Assembly (NCBI GenBank): GCA_035259145.1
Contig: DATFWQ010000190.1
Span: 1-16,141, forward strand
Reading direction: 5' to 3'
Length of the DNA stretch: 16,141 bases
DNA from: CF-161 sp035259145
GTDB lineage: Bacteria; Chloroflexota; Dormibacteria; Dormibacterales; Dormibacteraceae
The position numbers were made by a program, and so were the translations under genes. The notes under the pieces are model-generated. The model had not been told where the DNA came from and made no database searches. It saw only the letters and a program-made list of their open reading frames with translations. Positions 1 to 5,364 of this stretch are shown here, in pieces (within the stretch, counting starts at the first letter, position 1; every line of letters starts with the position of its first letter).

Positions 1-584
1 TTGAGGGCGTCCGGGTTGCCCTGCGGGCACCCATTCACCGTCAGCCACCAGGGCGGTGAGTTGGCGAACGCCTCCAGCACGAACGAGCCCCGGCTCTGTC
101 TGGAGAGGGCGGCGCGCAGCACCCCCAGCTGATTGCGGTCCCTTCCAATCTCGGGCAGCTCGCCAGGACCGTCAGCCAGGACGGGGATCGCCTTACCAGG
201 TCCGAAGCTGCCGCAGGCAGGCACCAGGCTGCGATCGGCTACCGGGAAGCTGCCTTCACGCGTCAGTTTGCCGAGGCACCCGCCCGGCCGGCCCCCGCCG
301 TCACACCAGAGGACAGGGCTGGCGCCGATGTTGTAGCGGATGACGTTGAGCCCGAGGCGGTCGGGGTGCTCGTTGTCAGGCAGGCCGAAGAGCTCGTCAA
401 CGATCTGCTGCGGGCTCTGCCACCCACCGACGACATTCGCCCACCACGCCAGCGAAGTCCCCCAGCCCTCGAACCGGTAGGCATCCCTGGACGTGACCTC
501 GATGGCACCGGGACTAAAGCCCGCTGTGGCAAGCGCAGTCGTTCGGCTGTCTGGCGACACCGCCAGAGCCAGCAGCAGGACCAA
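1..584 (-). CDS. Secreted glycoside hydrolase, GH30 family (5' part only, runs off left edge)
   Basis: This is a reading frame on the minus strand that stays open to base 1, so only the N-terminal ~194 residues are seen. A hydrophobic stretch rich in Leu (LLLALAV) at the start looks like a Sec signal peptide. It is followed by YRFEGWGTSLAWWANVVGG, a block typical of GH30 / COG5520 O-glycosyl hydrolases such as endo-beta-1,6-galactanases. LGLNVIRYNIG and FVLEAFANSPPWWLTVNG, conserved in the first half of the (beta/alpha)8 barrel, come next. The catalytic glutamates lie beyond the edge. The start is uncertain because the frame has no ATG. TTG at 584 is the first conventional codon, but the frame stays open up to 668. 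The segment upstream of 584 encodes RWARGR, which would make a better signal-peptide n-region, and a GGGAGG sits just ahead of an in-frame CTG at 638. Family is confident; substrate is inferred. Confidence 0.8.
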   Translation of the reverse strand, partial: MVLLLALAVSPDSRTTALATAGFSPGAIEVTSRDAYRFEGWGTSLAWWANVVGGWQSPQQIVDELFGLPDNEHPDRLGLNVIRYNIGASPVLWCDGGGRPGGCLGKLTREGSFPVADRSLVPACGSFGPGKAIPVLADGPGELPEIGRDRNQLGVLRAALSRQSRGSFVLEAFANSPPWWLTVNGCPQGNPDAL

Positions 585-736
585 ACAGAACGATCCGACA
601 CGACCACGCGCCCACCTGTACGACTGGAAAACGGTCAGATCCTCCCTCTTGTCCCCGCTCGTGGATTGCTAATAAGGTCGACGGCCCCGCACAGGCTCGC
701 GACAGGATATTATCGCGGCCTTCAACCAGATTCGAA

Positions 737-754
737 GCAGGGCCAGCACCCTGC
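737..754 (-). terminator. Short GC hairpin, possible terminator after the F420-type oxidoreductase gene
   Basis: GCAGGG and CCCTGC form a perfect 6-bp stem around a 6-base loop, about 45 bp past the stop codon of the minus-strand gene at 799-1665. Only a weak TTCG follows on that strand, so it is at best a modest terminator. The rest of the 585-798 gap shows no gene. Confidence 0.3.
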
Positions 755-798
755 GGTCACCCACATGTGTGGCCACTCATGGGAGTTGGACCCGAAGG

Positions 799-1665
799 TC
801 AGGCCGGCCGATGGGCCTCATGCACGCTGGCCAGCACGCGCAGCCGCCGCTCTGTGCTGGCCTCAGGCACCTCGACGATCAGCTCATCGACGCCGGCGGC
901 CGCATATGACTCGAGCTCACGCCCCGCGTCCTCCGGGTTCACGGAGGTGCGCAGCACCACGCGAAACCCAGCCGGGTCCCGATCGGCGTCAGCCATGTCG
1001 GCCTGAAGCCGCCGGACCGCTTCATACACCTGTGCTGGAGCCAGCCGCACCCCGTGCCAGCCGTCGCCGAGGCGCGCTGCTCGGCGCAGGGCCGAGCGGC
1101 TGTTGCCCCCGATCACGATGGGAATGGGACGGCCGGGCCTCGGTAGTAGGGCCAGGGGGGCGAACCGGTAGTGCCGGCCCTCGAACCCCGTCGGGGTGCC
1201 GGCGCTCCAGAGCTGGCGGAGCATCGTGATCAACTCCTCCGCGAGCTTCCCTCGGGAGGCGAAGTCAGCGGCCAATGCCTCGAACTCCTCCCGCAGCCAG
1301 CCCACGCCAACCCCGAGCTCCAGCCTCCCGCGCGTGAGATTGTCGATGTCCGCGAGCATCTTCGCGGTGATGAGCGGGTTCCGCATCGGCAGCACCAGGA
1401 CGCTAATGCCGAGCCGGACGCGCGTCGTGCGGCCGGCTAGATACGCGAGCAGGGTGACCGGCTCGAAGACAGGCTGGTCGCGGTCGAAGGGGAAGGCCCC
1501 CGTTGCGTTGTAGGGGTAGGGCGAGACCACATCCCTGGGGAAGACCACGTGGTCGCCCGTCCAGAGCGAGTCGTAGCCCAGATCCTCGACACTCTGCGCC
1601 AGCAGCTCGAAGTCGGCCGGCGTCGCGTGCTCGCCCCACGGTGGCAGGAAGGCGCCCAGCCTCAT
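799..1665 (-). CDS. LLM-class F420-dependent oxidoreductase
   Basis: The 288-residue protein belongs to the luciferase-like monooxygenase (TIM-barrel) superfamily, in the group usually annotated as F420-dependent oxidoreductases (Rv2161c-like). The N-terminus MRLGAFLPPWGE with LGYDSLWTGDHVVFP, the central GRLELGVGVGWLREEFEALA and the later IPIVIGGNS and AARLGDGWHG are all characteristic blocks of this family. Members transfer hydride between coenzyme F420 (sometimes FMN) and varied substrates, so the substrate cannot be read from sequence. Length is normal for the family. The ATG at 1665 lies 12 bp after the stop codon of the upstream DUF2848 gene on the same strand, so the two are very likely one operon. 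No strong Shine-Dalgarno is visible, which fits translational coupling. Confidence 0.9.
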   Translation of the reverse strand: MRLGAFLPPWGEHATPADFELLAQSVEDLGYDSLWTGDHVVFPRDVVSPYPYNATGAFPFDRDQPVFEPVTLLAYLAGRTTRVRLGISVLVLPMRNPLITAKMLADIDNLTRGRLELGVGVGWLREEFEALAADFASRGKLAEELITMLRQLWSAGTPTGFEGRHYRFAPLALLPRPGRPIPIVIGGNSRSALRRAARLGDGWHGVRLAPAQVYEAVRRLQADMADADRDPAGFRVVLRTSVNPEDAGRELESYAAAGVDELIVEVPEASTERRLRVLASVHEAHRPA

Positions 1666-1677
1666 CAGCGGACTCGG

Positions 1678-2370
1678 CTATTGATGGCCAGGGCCAAGCA
1701 CGTCGACCGCGTACTCGTGCCGGATCACCCGGCCGAGCACCGGATCCTCCAGCTCGATCTCGTAGCGTTCGCCGAAGAGTACGCCACCGAGGCTGGCGGG
1801 GGTCCCGGACAGGAAGACGAGTCCGTCCCGCGGCACCCCGTGGCGATCGAGCATCTCGAGCCAGGTGTCAGCGCTGAGCAGTTCGGCCAGTGCGGCCTCC
1901 TGGTACATCCTGCGCTCGCCAAGCGTGGTCGTCCAGCACCGGAGCACAAGGCGGTCCCAGTGGGCTCGGCACTCGTCCAACGGCCATGCCTCGGACGCCA
2001 GCACGTCCGGGTAGAGCTGCTTCGAGGCCTGGATATCATAACGCTCGAACCCCCGGTCGGTGTGGTCACTGGCCACCGTCACCAGGATCTGGCCCGTGTT
2101 CACGAGCAATGCGTACTCGACCTCGCCCGAGGTCTCGCGGCCCAGGACCTCAACCCGGTCCGCCGTGGTGGCCAGCGTGCTTGCCAGGGGGAAGAAGATC
2201 GGTGTGGTGGTCGGGCCCGGCACACCCACCCGCTCCATCTCCTCCACGTGGCGGCGCAGCGCGCCCTGGTCCCTGGCCGCCCATCCGCCGTTCCACAGAT
2301 GCCTGACCTCGAAGTCGAGCTGGGACGCCTGAGAGCCGACCATCAGCCTGATCGTGGTACCTCCGCCCAT
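1678..2370 (-). CDS. DUF2848 family protein, FAH-fold-like
   Basis: The 230-residue protein matches the DUF2848 pattern along its length: GGWAARDQGALRRHVEEM near the N-terminus, then SGEVEYALLV, VASDHTDRGFERYDIQASKQLYPD, and a C-terminal DPVLGRVIRHEYAVDVL. Several of these resemble the fumarylacetoacetate hydrolase (FAH) fold: an E-x-E pair at 83/85, Asp102 in a SDHTDR segment, Lys117, and an SGTPASLGG loop at 188-196 like the FAH GTP loop. FAH-type enzymes hydrolyse or decarboxylate diketo and oxo acids with a divalent metal. No experimental function is known to me for DUF2848. ATG at 2370 is chosen; an in-frame ATG at 2343 is the alternative. It is followed 12 bp later by the F420-type oxidoreductase gene, probably co-transcribed. 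Confidence 0.85.
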   Translation of the reverse strand: MGGGTTIRLMVGSQASQLDFEVRHLWNGGWAARDQGALRRHVEEMERVGVPGPTTTPIFFPLASTLATTADRVEVLGRETSGEVEYALLVNTGQILVTVASDHTDRGFERYDIQASKQLYPDVLASEAWPLDECRAHWDRLVLRCWTTTLGERRMYQEAALAELLSADTWLEMLDRHGVPRDGLVFLSGTPASLGGVLFGERYEIELEDPVLGRVIRHEYAVDVLGPGHQ

Positions 2371-2397
2371 TCGCCTGTATCGTGCAGGCCGTTACCT

Positions 2398-2489
2398 CTC
2401 CCCCGCAACGTCGGGGGAGTACCCGGCGGGGCCGGGGGAGGGGGGCCCGCAACGTCGGGGGAGTACCCGGCGGAGCCGGGGGAGGGGGG
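2398..2489. repeat. 44-bp G-rich tandem duplication with hairpins
   Basis: Two adjacent 44-bp units (2402-2445 and 2446-2489) differ at one base (ggcggggcc versus ggcggagcc). Each contains CAACGT flanked by C- and G-runs; in the first unit CTCCCCCG (2398-2405) and CGGGGGAG (2412-2419) pair perfectly. Each also has CCCGGC/GCCGGG with a 3-base loop. The plus strand carries runs of 4-6 G and could form a G-quadruplex. It occupies most of the 147-bp gap between the MFS stop and the DUF2848 start on the same strand, so it may act as terminator, attenuator or an extragenic repeat. Confidence 0.8.
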
Positions 2490-2517
2490 CCGCTCGAGGT
2501 GCAGGCGGCTGGTGGGC

Positions 2518-3852
2518 TCATCGAGCACACAGGTCCGTGGAGTGAGATGCAGGTCTTTCGGGGCACTGATCGCTGCGCGGCTGTCTTGAGGACGAGCGGC
2601 GATGAACTGCGGTGACGAGCAGGGCCAGAGCGATGGTGGCGATCCCGGAGCCCAGTACCGCTGCTCTTGGCCCGATGGCTGCGACGATGGGACCGCCGAC
2701 AGCCGTTGTCGCCGGGGTGACAGCGGTGAGGACGGCAAACCAGCCGGCCGCTCCCGCGGCAAGCTCTCGGGACGGGAGCAGCCGCTGGAGCGACGTGGTG
2801 GTAATGGCCGGGTAGGGGGCGTATATCAGGCCGCCGGCAGCCATTCCAAGGGCGGCCACGACGGGAAGGCCGGTTGCGCCAACGAGTATGACGCACAGTC
2901 CCCACCCAGCGACGACGGCCAGGGCGAATCGCTCGACGTGCTCGACGGTGCGGGTGCCGACCGCCACGCAGGCGATGACAGCGCCCGCTCCGAAGGATGC
3001 CCACAAGGCGCCGTAAAGGGCAGCCCCGCTGCCCAGGTCGCGCTGGACGAAGAGCGGAAGCGCGGTCTCGAACGGTCCGTACAGGCCGTAGAACACAACG
3101 GTCAAGGCGAGCAGCCAGGCGATCAATGGTCGTCGCAGGATCGATCGGAGTTTCACTCGTGCGGCGGCCTGGCCCGACGGTCGGGCGGCCCTGGGCAGGG
3201 TGGCCGCGGCCCATAAAGGGGCCAGGAACGTGGCGGCGTCGACAGCGATCGTGACGGACGCTCCCACGGTGGCCACCAGCACGCCGCCGAGCGCGGGGCC
3301 GATCAGGGTGACCGCCACGGCCTCGGTGGATCCCAGGAGGGAATTGGCCCCCAAGCGCCTGGCCTCTGGGACGAGGCCGGCCACCACGCTGACGAAACCG
3401 CCGCGGCCAACAGTGCCCAGGAGGGACGACCCGGCGAGCAGTGCGATGTAGGCGCCAAGGGGTAAATCGCCGAGCAGATGAAGAATCGGGATCGCACCGA
3501 GGAGCACCATCCGGAGTATCGCGTCTGCTATTAGCAGCGCTCGCGGCTGCAGATCTGCGAGGCGACTGGCAGCGGCCAAACCCACAACCGCACCGGGAAG
3601 CGAATAAGCGGCAATGGCCAGACCCACCGCATAGGGCCGCTCGCTGGGCCGGGCTAGATCCAATGCCATCCAGGCAACCGCGATGAACCCGCAGCCGTCA
3701 CCTAGACCGGAAAGTCCCTGCCCCAAGAACAGCCGACGAAATGCGCGGACTCGAAGGACGTCGCGATAGATGCCAAACCAACCGCCCTTCGCACCCTCCG
3801 CCCCTTCCGAGGCAGCCCCCGCTCCCGGTGCTGTCTGTTGGATCTCAGGCAC
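2518..3852 (-). CDS. MFS transporter, MFS_3 / EntS-like exporter
   Basis: The 444-residue protein has about twelve hydrophobic helices. It starts after a soluble 25-residue Ala/Gly/Glu-rich tail at FGIYRDVLRVRAFRRLFLGQ, the typical entry of the MFS_3 (enterobactin exporter-like) group. The loop ASRLADLQPRALLIADAILR after the second helix corresponds to MFS motif A, although its Gly and Asp are only partly conserved. Such proteins export small molecules, for example siderophores, macrolides or other drugs, by proton antiport; the substrate here is unknown. The C-terminus ends in a hydrophilic, Arg/Ser-rich tail. Start is GTG at 3852 with AGGTG just upstream. The start lies 40 bp from a duplicated copy of the 5' region of the VOC gene at 4112-4525, which may supply its promoter. 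Confidence 0.85.
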   Translation of the reverse strand: MPEIQQTAPGAGAASEGAEGAKGGWFGIYRDVLRVRAFRRLFLGQGLSGLGDGCGFIAVAWMALDLARPSERPYAVGLAIAAYSLPGAVVGLAAASRLADLQPRALLIADAILRMVLLGAIPILHLLGDLPLGAYIALLAGSSLLGTVGRGGFVSVVAGLVPEARRLGANSLLGSTEAVAVTLIGPALGGVLVATVGASVTIAVDAATFLAPLWAAATLPRAARPSGQAAARVKLRSILRRPLIAWLLALTVVFYGLYGPFETALPLFVQRDLGSGAALYGALWASFGAGAVIACVAVGTRTVEHVERFALAVVAGWGLCVILVGATGLPVVAALGMAAGGLIYAPYPAITTTSLQRLLPSRELAAGAAGWFAVLTAVTPATTAVGGPIVAAIGPRAAVLGSGIATIALALLVTAVHRRSSSRQPRSDQCPERPASHSTDLCAR

Positions 3853-4093
3853 TCCCCCACACCTGCAGGCCTCTAACCAGGATCACGAAGTTTCAGGTTC
3901 ATGCGATCACCTTAAGAGCGGTGCGGCGCAACCGCTTCTTCATTTCTGATCGGTTTGTCACCATGGCGAAGCGACGTAAAGCGGACGGCAAAGCAGGCGT
4001 CGGTGGCAGTCCGAGCTGCTTGGTCTTGCGGCGCACGAATCGTGAACAGACGCGATCACTAAAGTCGGACGGTGCGTGCGAAGTGCCGGAAGC
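3853..4093. other. Intergenic region between MFS and first VOC gene
   Basis: No convincing coding sequence was found on either strand. The region holds copy 1 of the 68-bp repeat. The remainder (3961-4093) resembles neither the repeat nor any gene family I recognise. Confidence 0.6.
3893..3960 (-). repeat. 68-bp repeat, copy 1 (upstream of MFS gene)
   Basis: This copy matches 4516-4583 at 66 of 68 positions. Read on the minus strand it reproduces the upstream region, the AAGGTGA Shine-Dalgarno and the ATG-AAC-CTG start of the VOC gene, but the frame here reads MNLKLRDPG and stops at TAG. It is therefore either a truncated relic of a VOC paralogue or a transplanted promoter now positioned ahead of the MFS gene. 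Confidence 0.85.
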
Positions 4094-4117
4094 GCCTGAC
4101 CGCGGCTGCGGTCAGGC
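4094..4117 (-). terminator. Hairpin at the end of the first VOC gene
   Basis: GCCTGACCGC and GCGGTCAGGC form a perfect 10-bp stem with a 4-base loop (GGCT). It overlaps the TGA stop codon of the minus-strand VOC gene. No T-run follows, so it could be a terminator or mRNA 3'-end stabiliser. Confidence 0.5.
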
Positions 4118-4525
4118 CCTGGGCTGGCTGAACCGAATCATGTTGCCGGACGGGTCTGAGAACGCGCAGTCCCTCACGCCGTACGCCTGATCCATCGGCT
4201 CCTGCAGAACCTCGCCACCTCCGGCCCGGATGTGCTCGAAGGTCGCATCGCAATACTCGGTGCTGAAGATGACGCCGCGAAGCAGGCCCTTGGCGAGCAT
4301 CTCCTTCATGACTTTGCGGTCGGCAGGGGCTGCGTTCGGGTCGGCAAGCGGCGGCTCGAGGACGATGTTGACGTCCTGCTGGCCCTTGGCCCCGACCGTG
4401 GTCCAGCGCATGCCCTCGTATTTGACGTCGGCGCGGACCTCGAGCCCGAGAAGATCTCGGTAAAAGGCGAGCGCCTCGTCGTGGTCGTGGACAGAGATGA
4501 AACAGTTTTGAAGCGTCAGGTTCAT
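4112..4525 (-). CDS. VOC family protein (glyoxalase/bleomycin resistance fold)
   Basis: The 137-residue protein has two beta-alpha-beta-beta-beta modules. The first begins LQNCFISVHDHDEALAFYRDLLGLEV and ends VNIVLEPP (Glu57 at a usual metal-ligand position). The second runs from RGVIFSTEYCDATFEHIRAGGGEVL to YGVRDCAFSDPSGNMIRFSQ, the standard VOC ending. VOC proteins include lyases, dioxygenases, isomerases and antibiotic-binding proteins, so the reaction cannot be assigned; the normal second-module ligands are not all evident. ATG at 4525 follows TAAGGTGACCGC, a good Shine-Dalgarno. Its whole 5' region is duplicated upstream of the MFS gene, and a GTCATCA/TGATGAC palindrome lies about 55 bp upstream. 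Confidence 0.9.
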   Translation of the reverse strand: MNLTLQNCFISVHDHDEALAFYRDLLGLEVRADVKYEGMRWTTVGAKGQQDVNIVLEPPLADPNAAPADRKVMKEMLAKGLLRGVIFSTEYCDATFEHIRAGGGEVLQEPMDQAYGVRDCAFSDPSGNMIRFSQPRA

Positions 4526-4583
4526 GCGGTCACCTTAAGAGCGGTGCGGCGCAGCCGCTTCTTCATTTCTGATCGGTTTGTCA
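4516..4583 (-). repeat. 68-bp repeat, copy 2 (5' region of VOC gene)
   Basis: This copy is near-identical to 3893-3960. It covers the first three codons and part of the fourth, the Shine-Dalgarno and the upstream leader of the VOC gene at 4112-4525. Its distal part (4556-4576) recurs upstream of the second VOC gene. Being attached to an intact gene, it is probably the parental copy. Confidence 0.85.
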
Positions 4584-4596
4584 TCACCCTGATGAC
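4580..4596. promoter_or_regulatory. Palindrome upstream of the first VOC gene, candidate operator
   Basis: GTCATCA-CCC-TGATGAC is a perfect 7-bp inverted repeat with a 3-base centre, 55-71 bp upstream of the ATG at 4525 on the minus strand. Size and position suit a dimeric repressor or activator site. Copy 1 of the 68-bp repeat lacks this palindrome. Confidence 0.45.
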
Positions 4597-4658
4597 GCAG
4601 GGTAGATGGCGGCGACCGCCGAGTAATCCGCGGGCCGATCGCTGCGAGCGCGCAGAGA

Positions 4659-4692
4659 AGAGCGGTCACCGCGCCGTCGCGATGACCGCTCT
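4659..4692 (-). terminator. Strong hairpin terminator after the second VOC gene
   Basis: AGAGCGGTCACCGCG and CGCGATGACCGCTCT form a 15-bp stem with one G-T type mismatch and a CCGT loop. It starts 13 bp past the stop of the minus-strand gene at 4706-5050 and is followed on that strand by TTCTCT. It is a convincing factor-independent terminator that would insulate the two VOC genes. Confidence 0.7.
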
Positions 4693-4705
4693 GTCGTCGA
4701 GCGCG

Positions 4706-5050
4706 TCAGCTGTCCTGGAGAAGGCCTATGGCGTTGCCGTCGGCGTCCTTCACGGTGACGATCTGCCTACCGCCGCCGACGTTACGGACCTTCCCCTGCA
4801 CCTCCCCGCCGGCGTCCAGCAGCACCTGCATGCTGCTCTGGATGTCCTCGACGTGCAGGTAGGCGACGGGCCCCGTCATCCCGCTGCGGTGGCCGTTGGG
4901 GTCCAGCCCGATGTCCTGGCCGTTGACCTTGAAGCCGACGTAGTACGGCTGGTCCGCGTACGGCTCGACGCCGAGGAGCTGGCTGAACGTGGTCTTCGCC
5001 TTCGCCAGGTCCGTGACGGGGAAGATGAGGGTCTTGATGCCTTCGGTCAT
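4706..5050 (-). CDS. VOC family protein (glyoxalase-like)
   Basis: The 114-residue, single-domain VOC-fold protein starts MTEGIKTLIFPVTDLAKAKTTFSQLLGVEPYADQPYYVGFKV and includes DIGLDPNGH and MTGPVAYLHVEDIQSSMQVLLDAGG. It ends with IVTVKDADGNAIGLLQ. These blocks define a common small VOC group in soil actinobacteria and relatives. Members are usually of unknown substrate, and canonical glyoxalase I metal ligands are not obvious. ATG at 5050 is preceded by GGAGGAGG with six bases of spacing, an excellent Shine-Dalgarno. It is only distantly similar to the neighbouring VOC protein, so the pair is not a recent gene duplication even though they share an upstream element. Confidence 0.9.
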   Translation of the reverse strand: MTEGIKTLIFPVTDLAKAKTTFSQLLGVEPYADQPYYVGFKVNGQDIGLDPNGHRSGMTGPVAYLHVEDIQSSMQVLLDAGGEVQGKVRNVGGGRQIVTVKDADGNAIGLLQDS

Positions 5051-5124
5051 TGGGCCTCCTCCGTTGATCGTGATGGCGGTTGGTGCCGCCGCTGCCGACC
5101 ACGTTATGGACCGTACGGAAGTTT

Positions 5125-5145
5125 CGCTTCTCGATTTCTGATCGG
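5125..5145 (-). repeat. Partial third copy of the shared upstream element
   Basis: Nineteen of 21 positions match 3933-3953 and 4556-4576, including an exact atttctgatcgg core (5134-5145). It lies about 75-95 bp upstream of the second VOC start, on the same side as the other copies lie relative to their genes. Conservation outside this stretch is lost, so this part may be the functional site. Confidence 0.65.
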
Positions 5146-5217
5146 ATTCAGAACGTGAGCACGTCGTTGAACGTGCGGTCGAGGGCCACCTCCCGCCGAT
5201 CGGGCTTCTAGTCGATA

Positions 5218-5247
5218 TTGACTATGCCATCGTGCCTGTACAGATAT
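5218..5247 (+). promoter_or_regulatory. Possible promoter of trpB2
   Basis: TTGACT at 5218-5223 is followed after 18 bp by AGATAT at 5242-5247, a moderate sigma-70-type match, 118 bp upstream of the trpB2 ATG. No experimental support is available from sequence. Confidence 0.3.
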
Positions 5248-5364
5248 CGCCGCCGTCATCAGCCGCTCGCGACCTGACCCGCAGCACACTGGGCGAGCGC
5301 TTTCAGCTCCTGGACGACTATGGTGGAGGCGACCATCGCCGGACGGAGAAACAGGAGGGGTCTC

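Larger units (their letters stand above)
5051..5364. other. Divergent intergenic region between VOC gene and trpB2
   Basis: No gene is supported here. The region contains the third, partial copy of the upstream element (5125-5145), a small hairpin GCACGT/ACGTGC (5159-5176) and a possible trpB2 promoter. I see no Trp-rich leader peptide, T-box or other recognisable tryptophan-responsive leader. Confidence 0.6.

Noticed and set aside
366..1229. 287-codon open frame on the plus strand
   Set aside because: Antisense to the GH30 and F420-oxidoreductase genes; the product is low-complexity Arg/Pro/Ala with no family resemblance.
2402..2489. Possible CRISPR array
   Set aside because: Two directly abutting units with no spacers and no cas genes nearby; it is a simple tandem duplication.
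1549..2589. 346-codon open frame on the plus strand
   Set aside because: Antisense to the oxidoreductase and DUF2848 genes, whose protein signatures are clear; long only because of high GC.
2518..3852. Assigning the MFS protein a specific substrate such as a siderophore or macrolide
   Set aside because: Family membership is visible, but no substrate-specific residues or biosynthetic neighbours support a specific assignment.
5051..5364. Tryptophan attenuator, T-box or TRAP-type leader before trpB2
   Set aside because: No Trp-codon cluster, T-box sequence or competing terminator hairpins could be found.
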